A stretch of 64,000 bases of DNA from Bradyrhizobium sp. NP1 (GCF_030378205.1 NZ_CP127385.1:806001-870000); one strand, 5' to 3'; positions 8,564 through 17,156 are shown, counted from the stretch's first letter. The notes: a model not told the origin generated them from the letters alone. Translations and numbers: made by a program.

Positions 8564-9349
8564 ATGGCACCTCAATCTTCCGGCTTCTTGCACATCGGCG
8601 ACGCCGATCTCGAATACCGCATGATCGGCCCGCCGCCGGATCGCGCCCCGACCCTCGTGCTGCTGCATGAGGGCCTGGGCAGCGCCGCGCTGTGGGGTGA
8701 CTTCCCGGAAAAGCTGCAGGCGAGAACCGGCGCCGGCGTGTTCGCCTATTCGCGCGCGGGCTATGGCGCCTCGTCTGCGGTCACGCTGCCGCGCCCGCTC
8801 GACTACATGCACCGCGAGGCGCGCGACGTGCTGCCGAAGCTGCTCGATGCCATCGGCTTTCGCCGCGGGCTTCTCGTCGGCCATTCCGACGGCGCCTCGA
8901 TCGCGGCGATCTATGCCGGCAGTCATCAGGATCATCGCGTACAGGGGATCGTGCTGATCGCGCCGCATTTCATCGTCGAGGACATCTCCGTCGCCTCGAT
9001 CGCGAAGATCAAGCAGACTTACGAGACCACTGACCTGAAGGCGAAGCTCGCGCGCTGGCACAAGGACGTCGACAACGCCTTCTATGGCTGGAACGGCGCC
9101 TGGCTCGATCCAGAATTCCGGGCGTGGGACATCAGCGAATATCTCGCCTACATCCGCATTCCCGTCGCGATCGTCCAAGGTATGGATGATGAGTATGGTA
9201 CGATGCGCCAGGTCGAGGTCGCCCGCGAGGAATGCTATTGTCCTGTCGACGTGACTGAGATCCCGGCGGCGGGACATCAGCCGCATCGCGAGGCGCCCGC
9301 GGCAACGCTGGACGCGATCGCGGATTTCGCCGACGCCGTATTGCGCTAG
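8564..9349 (+). CDS. Alpha/beta hydrolase of the box cluster
   Basis: 261 aa. Nucleophile elbow GHSDGASIA (Ser about 108), oxyanion-hole region LLHEGLGSAALW (about 28-40), and a late His in AAGHQPHREAP. No signal peptide, so cytoplasmic. The gene follows the ligase by 55 bases in the same direction. Hydrolases next to box genes are usually thought to open lactone or clear unwanted CoA thioester by-products; that role is inferred from position. The TAG stop is part of the CTAG that begins the first hairpin element of a pair (9346 on), so the 3' end coincides exactly with the element boundary. Confidence 0.75.
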   Translation: MAPQSSGFLHIGDADLEYRMIGPPPDRAPTLVLLHEGLGSAALWGDFPEKLQARTGAGVFAYSRAGYGASSAVTLPRPLDYMHREARDVLPKLLDAIGFRRGLLVGHSDGASIAAIYAGSHQDHRVQGIVLIAPHFIVEDISVASIAKIKQTYETTDLKAKLARWHKDVDNAFYGWNGAWLDPEFRAWDISEYLAYIRIPVAIVQGMDDEYGTMRQVEVAREECYCPVDVTEIPAAGHQPHREAPAATLDAIADFADAVLR

Positions 9350-9416
9350 TGTCCCGGACCCGAAGTCCGCATCATTTCGCGGCGGGTTTCCGTTGTGAAG
9401 GTCGGAAAGGGCACTG
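9346..9416. repeat. CTAG-bounded hairpin element, degenerate copy (pair 1, left)
   Basis: It starts CTAGTGTCCCGGACC and carries a CCGAAGTCCGCA arm similar to the stem core of the copies near 33 and 45 kb. The right arm, ending CACTGG near 9416, is only partly complementary, so this copy looks decayed. It shares CTAG with the stop codon of the hydrolase gene. Confidence 0.5.
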
Positions 9417-9440
9417 GCAAAGATTTTATTGATGCTCGCG

Positions 9441-9509
9441 GAGCGTTGGATTTTGACGTTCGCCATGCAAGGAATCGCGGCGCGTGGGTAGCGAACGTCA
9501 GACCCGCTC
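9441..9509. repeat. Hairpin element (pair 1, right)
   Basis: The core stem GACGTTCGC (9455-9463) pairs perfectly with GCGAACGTC (9491-9499); outer GAGC/GCTC also pair. Read on this strand, stem and loop resemble the reverse complement of the copy at 32932-33009, including loop pieces AAGG, CGCGGC and TGGGTA. This shows common descent of the two copies. Confidence 0.65.
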
Positions 9510-9548
9510 GGCGACGAGGGCGCGTGGCCCCGACGGGATCGCGTTGCG

Positions 9549-10070
9549 ATGATCCCGCCGCGATCAGGAACCGGCCTGCCGATGCCGCGCTGGGCCTATG
9601 TGCCGGGCGAGACCGATGAGGCCAGTGCCGACTACGACACGCTGGCGCAAGCCAAGCTGCTGGTGCCGCCGCGCTTCGGCGGCTATGTCCCGGCGCGCCA
9701 CCCGGCGCTGCGCTACGGCCTCTCGCTCAATGACCACGGCTATTTCTGGGAAGCGCAGGAAGTGCTGGAGGCGGTGTAGGCGGCGGCGCCGCAGGGCGGG
9801 CGCGAGCGCATCCTGCTGCGCGCCTGCATCCAGATCGCCAACGCCAATCTGCGGCTGCGCGTGCAGCGGCCGCACGCCGCGGCGCGGCTGTTGCGCGAGG
9901 CCTTGCAGGAATTGCATGCGCTCGGCATCCGCAACCGCACCGCGCCCGGCGATGGTTTTGCCGATGGCTTTCCTGCCGAAGCGCTCGCCGATCTCGTGCA
10001 TGGCCGGCTGGAAAAGCCCCTGCTTTCAAAGGCCGACTGGATCCCGATCGGCCCGGTTTCCCGAACATGA
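9549..10070 (+). pseudogene. DUF309 protein gene with in-frame TAG
   Basis: One reading frame encodes both halves of a DUF309 protein. The first part, to 9776, ends with NDHGYFWEAQEVLEAV; the second resumes in the same frame after TAG at 9777-9779 with AAAPQGGRERILLRACIQIANANLRL and continues to TGA at 10070. DUF309 proteins normally have Trp after the conserved EAHEVLE-V stretch, so the change is most simply TGG to TAG. No frameshift is needed and the second half keeps normal codon use and conserved residues, so the break is recent, a sequencing error, or read through. Full product would be about 172 aa. DUF309 genes recur in box clusters of related bacteria, but their function is unknown. 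Confidence 0.8.
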
Positions 10071-10076
10071 AACAAA

Positions 10077-10132
10077 ATGCATGATGGAGCGTTCTGGGCT
10101 AGACTCTGCCCAGAACATGCATTATATTGCAT
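10077..10132. promoter_or_regulatory. Candidate BoxR operator before boxC
   Basis: Three TGCA sites: ATGCAT at 10077-10082, ATGCAT at 10117-10122 and TTGCAT at 10127-10132. The last two are exactly 10 bp apart, one helical turn. Between the outer sites lies a perfect inverted repeat, TTCTGGGC (10092-10099) / GCCCAGAA (10108-10115). BzdR, the close paralogue of BoxR, is reported to bind TGCA direct repeats associated with palindromes, so this is a likely BoxR operator for boxC and possibly boxB. Confidence 0.6.
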
Positions 10133-10176
10133 CAATCTGATCAGAACAAAACTCGAAACAGGCGCAAGGGTGGCTC

Positions 10177-11865
10177 ATGGCCGGTGAAGATCGTGCCCTC
10201 GCAGGCGGGGCGAAACACATCGATTTTCAAACCGATCCGTCCCGCTACCGGCACTGGAAGCTCGACGTGGCCGGCGATGCCGCGACGCTGACCATGGACG
10301 TCGACGAGAACGCAGGCCTGTTCGAAGGCTATCAGCTCAAGCTCAATTCCTACGATCTCGGCGTCGACATCGAGCTGGCGGACGCCGTGCAGCGGCTGCG
10401 CTTCGAGCATCCGGAAGTGAAGGTCGTGGTGGTTCGCTCGGGCAAGAACCGGGTGTTCTGCGCCGGCGCCAATATCCGCATGCTCGCGGGCGCGACGCAC
10501 GCCCACAAGGTCAATTTCTGCAAGTTCACCAACGAGACCCGCAACGGCATCGAGGATTCATCCGAAAATTCCGGCCAGCGCTACATCACCCTGGTGAGCG
10601 GCGCTGCGGCCGGCGGCGGCTATGAACTGGCGCTCGCGACCGACCACATCATGCTTGCCGATGACGGCTCGTCGTCGGTGGCGCTGCCCGAAGTGCCGCT
10701 GCTTGCGGTGCTGCCCGGCACCGGCGGGCTGACGCGCGTCGTCGACAAGCGCAAGGTGCGCCGCGACCACGCCGATTTCTTCTGCACCACCGAGGAAGGC
10801 GTCAAGGGCAAGCGGGCTGTCGCCTGGCGCCTGGTCGACGAGATCGCGCCCGCCAGCAAGCTCGAGGCGAAGCTCACCGAGCGGGTGAAGGAATTTTCGT
10901 CAGTCTCGCCGCGCAATGCCACGGGCCAGGGCATCAAGCTCACGCCGCTCGCGCGCACCATCGACGACAATGGCGTCCGCTACGGCCTCGTCAGTGTCGA
11001 CATCGATCGCGAGGGGCGGATCGCGACCGTTGCGATCAAGGCGCCGGAAGCGCCTCCGCCGGCCGACATCGACGGCATGGTGAAGCAGGGCGCGTCGTTC
11101 TGGTCGCTTCAGGTCGCCCGCGAGCTCGACGATGCCATCCTGCATCTGCGGCTCAACGAGCTCGGCATCGCGATGATCGTGTTCAAGTCGCATGGCGATC
11201 CGGCCCAGGTGCTCGCCCATGACGCGTTCATGGAGCAACACAAGGCGCATTGGCTGGTCAACGAAATCAGGCATTACTGGAAGCGCGTTCTGAAGCGCAT
11301 CGACGTCACCTCGCGCACGCTGGTGACGCTGGTCGAGCCCGGCTCCTGTTTTGCCGGCACGCTGGCCGAACTCGTGTTTGCCGCCGACCGCTCCTACATG
11401 CTGATCGGCTCGCGCGAGGGCGACAACCGCCCGCCGCCCTCGATCGAATTGACCGCGATGAATTTCGGGCCCTATCCGATGAGCCACGGCCTGACGCGGC
11501 TGGCCTCGCGCTTCCAGGCCGATCCGGCTGATCTTGAACGCGCGCGTGCTGCGATCGGCAAACCGCTCGACGCGGAGGAGGCCGAGGAGCTTGGCCTTGT
11601 CACCTTTGCATTGGATGATATCGACTGGGACGACGAGATCCGCGTGTTCTTCGAGGAGCGCGCATCGTTCTCGCCGGACAGCCTCACCGGCATGGAGGCG
11701 AACCTGCGCTTCGTCGGGCCCGAGACGATGGAATCGAAAATCTTCGCGCGGCTGACCGCCTGGCAGAACTGGATCTTCCAGCGTCCCAACGCGGTCGGCG
11801 AGGACGGCGCGCTGCGTCGCTACGGCACCGGCCAGAAGGCGCAGTTCGACATGACGAGGGTTTGA
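10177..11865 (+). CDS. boxC: 2,3-epoxybenzoyl-CoA dihydrolase BoxC
   Basis: 562 aa enoyl-CoA hydratase/crotonase superfamily enzyme of the long BoxC type. It opens the epoxide ring of 2,3-epoxybenzoyl-CoA with two waters, giving 3,4-dehydroadipyl-CoA semialdehyde and formate. The N-terminal half carries the crotonase CoA/oxyanion signature: RSGKNRVFCAGANIRMLAG (about residues 87-105) and TLVSGAAAGGGYELALATDHIML (about 138-160). The C-terminal half is a second, diverged crotonase-like lobe (ELVFAADRSYML). Size and sequence leave little doubt. The upstream gap holds the TGCA/palindrome operator, so it appears to start its own transcript. Confidence 0.95.
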   Translation: MAGEDRALAGGAKHIDFQTDPSRYRHWKLDVAGDAATLTMDVDENAGLFEGYQLKLNSYDLGVDIELADAVQRLRFEHPEVKVVVVRSGKNRVFCAGANIRMLAGATHAHKVNFCKFTNETRNGIEDSSENSGQRYITLVSGAAAGGGYELALATDHIMLADDGSSSVALPEVPLLAVLPGTGGLTRVVDKRKVRRDHADFFCTTEEGVKGKRAVAWRLVDEIAPASKLEAKLTERVKEFSSVSPRNATGQGIKLTPLARTIDDNGVRYGLVSVDIDREGRIATVAIKAPEAPPPADIDGMVKQGASFWSLQVARELDDAILHLRLNELGIAMIVFKSHGDPAQVLAHDAFMEQHKAHWLVNEIRHYWKRVLKRIDVTSRTLVTLVEPGSCFAGTLAELVFAADRSYMLIGSREGDNRPPPSIELTAMNFGPYPMSHGLTRLASRFQADPADLERARAAIGKPLDAEEAEELGLVTFALDDIDWDDEIRVFFEERASFSPDSLTGMEANLRFVGPETMESKIFARLTAWQNWIFQRPNAVGEDGALRRYGTGQKAQFDMTRV

Positions 11866-11885
11866 GAGAGCGCATGGTGGTTAGC

Positions 11886-11919
11886 GAGTAGCGAATGGCT
11901 TCTTTTCCATTCGCTACTC
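11886..11919. repeat. 13-bp stem hairpin between boxC and boxB
   Basis: GAGTAGCGAATGG (11886-11898) and CCATTCGCTACTC (11907-11919) are perfectly complementary around an 8-base, T-rich loop. Shorter relatives of the arm (GTTCGCCATTCGCC) follow directly. No U run follows, so it is more likely an mRNA-stability element or repeat than a terminator. Confidence 0.65.
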
Positions 11920-11953
11920 CCTGTTCGCCATTCGCCAGCCAGGGAGCACGGCG

Positions 11954-13399
11954 ATGAATGTTATGAATGTGGACTACAGCACGAAGATTCCGAACAACGT
12001 GAATCTCGCCGACGACCGCCAGGTGCTCAAGGCGCTGGAGGGCTGGCATCCCGGCTATATCGACTGGTGGCATGACATGGGGCCCGAGGGCTTCCAGCAG
12101 TCGCTGGTGTATCTGCGCACCGCCTATTCGGTCGATCCGCGCGGCTGGGCCAAGTTCGACTATGTGAAGATGCCCGACTACCGCTGGGGTATCCTGCTCG
12201 CGCCGCAGGAAGAAAATCGCGTCATCCCGTTCGGCGAGCATTATGGCAAGCCGGCGTGGCAGGAGGTGCCGGGCGAATACCGCGCCATGCTGCGCCGCCT
12301 GATCGTGATCCAGGGCGACACCGAGCCCGCTTCCGTGGAGCAGCAGCGCCATCTCGGCAAGACCGCGCCCTCGCTCTACGACATGCGCAACCTGTTCCAG
12401 GTCAATGTCGAGGAGGGCCGCCACCTTTGGGCGATGGTCTACCTCTTGCAGAAATATTTCGGTCGCGACGGCCGCGAGGAGGCCGACGAATTGCTGCGCC
12501 GCCGTTCCGGCGATGCCGATTCACCGCGCATGCTTGGCGCCTTCAACGAGGAGACGCCGGACTGGCTGTCGTTCTTCATGTTCACCTATTTCACCGACCG
12601 CGACGGCAAGATGCAGCTGCACTCGCTGGCGCAGTCGGGCTTCGATCCCTTGTCGCGCACCTGCCGCTTCATGCTCACCGAAGAGGCGCACCACATGTTC
12701 GTCGGCGAGACCGGCATCACACGCGTGGTGCAGCGGACCTGCGAGGCGATGCGCGAGGCCGGGATCACCGATCCGACGGATATCGCGAAGGTGCGGGCGC
12801 TTGGCGTCATCGATCTTCCGACCATCCAGAAGAAATTGAACCTGCACTACTCGCTGTCGCTCGACCTGTTCGGCTCGGAAGTGTCGACCAATGCCGCGAA
12901 CGCCTTCAACGCCGGCATCAAGGGCCGCTATCGCGAGACCCAGATCGAGGACGATCACCAGCTCAAGAATTCCACCTATCCGGTGCTCAAGCTGGTCGAC
13001 GGCGTCGTCAAGCGCGTCGACGAGCCGGCGCTGACCGCGCTCAACATGCGGCTGCGCGACGACTACACCCAGGACTGCGTCAAGGGCCTGCTGCGCTGGA
13101 ACAAGGTCATCTCGACCGCGGACTACGACTTCAAGCTTATGCTGCCGAACGTCGCCTTCCATCGTGCGATCGGTGAGTTCAAGGACGTGCATGCCACGCC
13201 GGACGGCGTCCTGGTCGATGACGCGACCTGGGCGAAGCGCAAGCACGAGTGGCTGCCCTCCACGGCGGACGGCGACTTCATCGCCTCGCTGATGACGCCG
13301 GTCACCGAGATCGGGGAGTTCGCGTCATGGATTTCGCCGCCCAAGGTCGGCATCGACAACAAGCCGGGCGATTTCGAATATGTGAAGATCGAGACGTGA
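11954..13399 (+). CDS. boxB: Benzoyl-CoA 2,3-epoxidase subunit BoxB
   Basis: 481 aa class I diiron oxygenase component that epoxidises benzoyl-CoA with O2 and electrons from the BoxA reductase. Diiron ligands are visible in the expected order: Glu124 (GDTEPAS), Glu154 and His157 (NVEEGRHLW), and Glu/His in TEEAHHMFVGE (243-247). ATG 11954 is followed by a second in-frame ATG at 11963. It lies 88 bases after boxC, separated by a strong hairpin. BoxA is absent from the 64 kb, so either it is unlinked or another reductase serves. Confidence 0.95.
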   Translation: MNVMNVDYSTKIPNNVNLADDRQVLKALEGWHPGYIDWWHDMGPEGFQQSLVYLRTAYSVDPRGWAKFDYVKMPDYRWGILLAPQEENRVIPFGEHYGKPAWQEVPGEYRAMLRRLIVIQGDTEPASVEQQRHLGKTAPSLYDMRNLFQVNVEEGRHLWAMVYLLQKYFGRDGREEADELLRRRSGDADSPRMLGAFNEETPDWLSFFMFTYFTDRDGKMQLHSLAQSGFDPLSRTCRFMLTEEAHHMFVGETGITRVVQRTCEAMREAGITDPTDIAKVRALGVIDLPTIQKKLNLHYSLSLDLFGSEVSTNAANAFNAGIKGRYRETQIEDDHQLKNSTYPVLKLVDGVVKRVDEPALTALNMRLRDDYTQDCVKGLLRWNKVISTADYDFKLMLPNVAFHRAIGEFKDVHATPDGVLVDDATWAKRKHEWLPSTADGDFIASLMTPVTEIGEFASWISPPKVGIDNKPGDFEYVKIET

Positions 13400-13431
13400 C
13401 TCCTGAGAGTTCGCAATAGCAAAGACTGTCA

Positions 13432-13524
13432 TCACCCGCAAAAGCGGGTGATCCAGTATTCCAGAGAAGTCAGCAAGGACCGAGAGGCCGCGGCGTACTA
13501 GATGCCCCGGACAAGCCGGGGCAT
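13432..13524. repeat. Two-palindrome intergenic repeat
   Basis: Between the convergent boxB and SDR genes: TCACCCGC-AAAA-GCGGGTGA (13432-13451) and ATGCCCCGG-ACAAG-CCGGGGCAT (13502-13524), with TCCAGTATTCCAGAG between. Same layout as 3565-3640, a common Bradyrhizobium-type intergenic element. The hairpins may also end transcription from both sides. Confidence 0.75.
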
Positions 13525-13553
13525 GACAGCGAGGGAACTGCGGCCGCCCCTGC

Positions 13554-14351
13554 TTACCCCGCGATCTCCAGCCCGGCGCTGGCGTACACCACGCCGCCGT
13601 CGACGGCGATCGTGTTGCCGACGACATAGTCGCCGGCGCGCGAGGCAAGATAGATCGCAGCCCCCGCCATATCCTCGTCGGTGCCGACGCGCCGCGCCGG
13701 AACGCGCTTGGCGACTTCGTCGGCATGATCGCGCGCGGCCCGGTTCATGTCCGACTTGAACGCGCCCGGCGCAATCGCCGTGACGTTGATGTGGTCCTTG
13801 ATCAGTCGGGTCGCCATCCGCCGCGTCAGATGGATCACCGCGGCCTTGCTGGCGGCATAGGAATAGGTCTCCATCGGATTGACGAAGATGCCGTCGATCG
13901 AGGCGATGTTGATCACCTTGGCCGGCCGCTCGGCGCTGGCGGCAGCGCGCAAGGGCTTGGCCAGCGCCTTGGTCAGGAAGAACAACGACTTGACGTTCAG
14001 GTTCATGACCTTGTCCCAGCCGCCTTCCGGGAATTCGTCGAAATCCGCTCCCCAGGCTGCGCCGGCATTGTTGACCAGGATGTCAAGCTTCGGCTCGATC
14101 TTGATGATCTCGGCGGCAAGCTTTTCGCAGCCTTCGACCGTCGAGATATCGATCGGCAGCGCGATGCACTGGCCGCCATATTCGGCCGAAAGCTCCTTCG
14201 CGGTGGCCTCGCACGGCCCAGCCTTGCGGGCGGTGATGTAGACCCGCGCCGCTCCTTGCGCGAGGAAACCTGCCGCGATCATCCTGCCGATGCCGCGCGA
14301 GCCGCCCGTCACCAGCGCGACGCGGTCTTTCAGCGAAAACAGATCCTTCAT
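13554..14351 (-). CDS. Short-chain dehydrogenase/reductase
   Basis: 265 aa classical SDR. Cofactor motif TGGSRGIG (about 14-21), NNAGAAWG (about 92-99), the catalytic Ser in INIASIDGI, and YSYAASKAA with the Tyr-x3-Lys pair. The basic Arg in TARKAG after strand 2 favours NADP(H). ATG 14351 has GGGAGGAG directly upstream; the much longer open frame beyond it is chance read-through in GC-rich DNA. A 3-oxoacyl or hydroxyacyl substrate is typical of close relatives. It is convergent with boxB, so not evidently part of that operon. Physiological substrate unknown. Confidence 0.85.
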   Translation of the reverse strand: MKDLFSLKDRVALVTGGSRGIGRMIAAGFLAQGAARVYITARKAGPCEATAKELSAEYGGQCIALPIDISTVEGCEKLAAEIIKIEPKLDILVNNAGAAWGADFDEFPEGGWDKVMNLNVKSLFFLTKALAKPLRAAASAERPAKVINIASIDGIFVNPMETYSYAASKAAVIHLTRRMATRLIKDHINVTAIAPGAFKSDMNRAARDHADEVAKRVPARRVGTDEDMAGAAIYLASRAGDYVVGNTIAVDGGVVYASAGLEIAG

Positions 14352-14427
14352 GCGCTCCTCCCATGAATTTTGCCTATGGTTCTGGAAGGGACGAGAGGAT
14401 GAGTCAAGGAAAGCTGTTGTGGCCGTC

Positions 14428-14447
14428 GTCCTGGCGAAAGCCAGGAC
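14428..14447. repeat. GTCCTGGC hairpin repeat
   Basis: GTCCTGGC-GAAA-GCCAGGAC, a perfect stem with GNRA-type loop, followed by CCATAACCAC. It is the same family as 31037-31056, where the loop is TTCC, and related to 27747-27891. Intergenic, between the SDR and deacetylase genes. Confidence 0.7.
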
Positions 14448-14530
14448 CCATAACCACGGTCCGATGTTCCTTCTACGGACTCGTGGCCCCAACCGGCGAG
14501 CGCCTGCGGCTTGGCCGGGACGATGGCTAT

Positions 14531-15589
14531 CTACGCCGCGTCGACGCGGCGAAAACCGTTCCACATCGCGGTTGCGGCCCCCGAGGTCAGAACGGGGAGG
14601 ATGCGCGCATCCTGGTAGTTGCCGTTGAGCGAGACGCGCGGCAGCGCGGTCAGGTGATCGGCGCTTTCGCGGAACATCATGCCGGGCCGTGTCGTCACCG
14701 CGGTCTTGAAGCCTGCCGCGCGCGCCAATGCGAATTCGCGTTGGCCCGCCGCGATCCGGTCGCCATAGGGATAGGCAAGATGGGTGACGGAGCGTCCGAG
14801 CGCGGTCTCGATCCGTGCCCGGCTCTGTGCCATCTCTTCCATGGCGACCGCTTCGCTCTGTCCGGCGAGGTTGCAATGGGTGATGGTATGCGCGCCGATG
14901 CCGACGAGGGCTTCCCGCGCAAACGGCTTCAATTCGTCCCAGGAGAGGCAGAGCTCGCGGCAGATCGCGGCTTCGTCGATGCCGTGGCGTGCGCACAGCG
15001 CGCCGATCTCGCGCCTCAGGTCGGCCTCGGTGGGCAGCGCACGCAGCCAGTCGTGCAGGCGGTCATAGGCGGCCTGCTTGGCAGCCGGCGTCGTCGCGTC
15101 GAGCCGCGTCGGCGCGCCGGCGAAACCGATCTCGATGGCGGACGCCTTCGCGATCGCCCTTTCGAGGGCGATCCACCACAGCCGGCCGCTGCCTTCGGCA
15201 AAGTCGCTTGCGACATAGACGGTGAAGGGTGCGTCAAATTCGCGCATCACGGGCAGCGCGAAATCGCGGTTGTCACGGTAGCCGTCATCGAAGGTGAAAC
15301 TGGCGAAACGGCGCGAGAAATCCCGCTCGACCAGGCGCCGATGCACTTCGTCCATGGTGACGATGTCGATGTCGCGGGATCGCAGATGGGCGAGCACCAC
15401 GCGGAGGAATTCGGGTGTGACTTCCAGATGGCGGTTGGGCTGGAATGCCATCTCGCGCGCGGGACGCACGTGATGCAGCATGAAAACGGCGCCGACGCCG
15501 GCAAAGATCGGCCGCAGCAGGTGATGCGCGCCGCTGAAATACAGCGCGCCCAACCCGGCGCGGATGACAGCGTTGCGAAACTGCTTCAT
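14531..15589 (-). CDS. Polysaccharide deacetylase (NodB-homology) protein
   Basis: 352 aa, carbohydrate esterase family 4. The NodB-homology metal site begins with TFDDGYRDN (about 97-105), and HLAYPYGDRIAAG further on matches motif 3. An N-terminal hydrophobic stretch, ALYFSGAHHLLRPIFAGVGAVFML, leads into HHV, which may be a membrane anchor or signal. Expected activity is metal-dependent removal of N- or O-acetyl groups from a surface polysaccharide. The longer form resembles exopolysaccharide-associated deacetylases. No polysaccharide genes are adjacent, so the substrate is unknown. Confidence 0.82.
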   Translation of the reverse strand: MKQFRNAVIRAGLGALYFSGAHHLLRPIFAGVGAVFMLHHVRPAREMAFQPNRHLEVTPEFLRVVLAHLRSRDIDIVTMDEVHRRLVERDFSRRFASFTFDDGYRDNRDFALPVMREFDAPFTVYVASDFAEGSGRLWWIALERAIAKASAIEIGFAGAPTRLDATTPAAKQAAYDRLHDWLRALPTEADLRREIGALCARHGIDEAAICRELCLSWDELKPFAREALVGIGAHTITHCNLAGQSEAVAMEEMAQSRARIETALGRSVTHLAYPYGDRIAAGQREFALARAAGFKTAVTTRPGMMFRESADHLTALPRVSLNGNYQDARILPVLTSGAATAMWNGFRRVDAA

Positions 15590-15757
15590 TGCGGGAAGTT
15601 AGGGGTCCGTTAGGTGTTATCGTGACGTTAGCGAAAGACCGCTGAACAAAGGGTTAGCCGCGGGGCAGGGCGGCGCCCGCGCATGCCTGCCATTTCCAGT
15701 TTGACAGCCCAGCAAGGGTTTGTTTTCTCTCACCTTCCTTACCCAGCAGGATGTCGA

Positions 15758-17152
15758 ATGCACGGACCCTTCAGGTGGAGCAGCAAATGGTGGCCGGGTG
15801 TAGTTCCCCTTGCCGTTCTCTGGGTGGTCGCCTGCTGGACCAACACCGTCCCGGTGGAATCCGAGCTCGCCGGCCAGAGCACGGCGGCGCTGAAGGATAT
15901 CGTGCTTAACAAGACCAGGGTGACGGTGGCCGGACGCGACGTGGCGCTGTCGGCGGAGGCGTTTTCCGGGGATGGCCGTCACAGTGCGGTGGCGGCCGTT
16001 GAAGCCGTGCCCGGCGTGCGGCTGGTCAATGACGAGACCCAGCTCGTGCCGGAGGCAAAACCCTTCGTCTGGACGGCCGAGCGCGACGTCGTCCGGGTCA
16101 CGCTGTCGGGCAGCGCGCCGCTGCCGGCCAGCAAGGCCAAGCTGCTCGATGCCGCGCGCGCCGCGCTCGGCGGCGTCGAGGTCGTCGACCAGATGGGGCT
16201 CGCGCGCGGAGCGCCGCCGCGCTTCGAGGGCGCCGCGCTGCTCTTGATCGACCAGATCGGCAAGTTGAAGGACGGCAAGATCGCGATCGCCGACGACAAG
16301 GTGACGCTGTCGGGTATGGCGCGGGAGCTCGGCGGACGCGAGGCGATTGCGGCGGCGCTGAAGAACCTGCCGGAAGGCTTTGCGGTCGCCGCCAACGAGA
16401 TCAAGGCGCCGCCTTACGTCTTCCAGGCCTACAAGGATCCGGTCGCGGTGACGCTGACCCTGTCCGGCTATGTGCCTGACAATAACGCCCATGCCGCGAT
16501 CGCGGCCGCGGCCGAGCGCAAATTCTTCAACGAAAAGGTGGTCGACAACCTCAAGGCCAGCCTGGGGGCGCCATCGGGGTTTGCCGCCGCGGTGGTGCCG
16601 GCGCTCGGGGCGCTGTCGCGGCTGTCGACCGGCACGCTCGTGGTGTCGGATCGCGAAGTGAAGCTCTCGGGCGACGCGCTTTACGACGCGGCCGGCAGCC
16701 AGATCAGGGGCAGCCTCGGCAAGGAGTTTCCGCAAGGCTGGCAGTACAAGGCGGACATTTCGGTGAAGCCGGCTTCCGCGCCGGTCGACGCCACCGTGTG
16801 CCAGCAGCTGTTTTCGGAACTGTTGTCGAAGGGCAAGATCCGCTTTGAATCCGGACGCGCCGACATCTCGGCCGACTCCGCCGGGCTGCTCGATCGCCTG
16901 GTCGAGATCGCGGCGCGGTGCCCGGCGGCCGGCATCGAGATCGCCGGGCATACCGATGCCGATGGTGACGATGCCTCCAACAAGGCGCTGTCGGAGAAGC
17001 GCGCGCAGGCGGTGGCGGACTATCTGGTCAAGGCCGGCCTGCCGGCGGACCGCTTTACGGCGGTGGGCTATGGCAGCAGCCAGCCGGTGGCATCGAACGA
17101 CACCGATGAGGGCAAGGCGGAGAACCGCCGCATCGAATTCGTGGTGAGGTGA
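15758..17152 (+). CDS. BON-repeat/OmpA-domain cell-envelope protein
   Basis: 464 aa. One N-terminal transmembrane helix (WWPGVVPLAVLWVVACW, about 11-27), a long middle with several BON-like repeats (each with a VxLSG-type strand), and a C-terminal OmpA peptidoglycan-binding domain, about 350-464: RFESGRADIS, IEIAGHTDADGDDASNKALSEKRAQAVADYL and the closing NRRIEFVVR. ATG 15758 is chosen because AGCAGGA precedes it; an upstream in-frame ATG at 15683 would put charged and Cys residues ahead of the membrane helix. Likely spans periplasm to peptidoglycan. The next gene starts 5 bases after the stop. Confidence 0.82.
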   Translation: MHGPFRWSSKWWPGVVPLAVLWVVACWTNTVPVESELAGQSTAALKDIVLNKTRVTVAGRDVALSAEAFSGDGRHSAVAAVEAVPGVRLVNDETQLVPEAKPFVWTAERDVVRVTLSGSAPLPASKAKLLDAARAALGGVEVVDQMGLARGAPPRFEGAALLLIDQIGKLKDGKIAIADDKVTLSGMARELGGREAIAAALKNLPEGFAVAANEIKAPPYVFQAYKDPVAVTLTLSGYVPDNNAHAAIAAAAERKFFNEKVVDNLKASLGAPSGFAAAVVPALGALSRLSTGTLVVSDREVKLSGDALYDAAGSQIRGSLGKEFPQGWQYKADISVKPASAPVDATVCQQLFSELLSKGKIRFESGRADISADSAGLLDRLVEIAARCPAAGIEIAGHTDADGDDASNKALSEKRAQAVADYLVKAGLPADRFTAVGYGSSQPVASNDTDEGKAENRRIEFVVR

Positions 17153-17156
17153 GGCG

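Noticed and set aside
9346-9509. Insertion sequence or integron-like cassette
   Set aside because: No transposase or integrase reading frame is present; the structures are short hairpins, so only small non-autonomous elements can be claimed.
14352-14996. SDR fused to an upstream N-terminal domain (480-aa frame)
   Set aside because: The extension lies in non-coding DNA and opposite the deacetylase gene; GGGAGGAG directly before ATG 14351 marks the true start.
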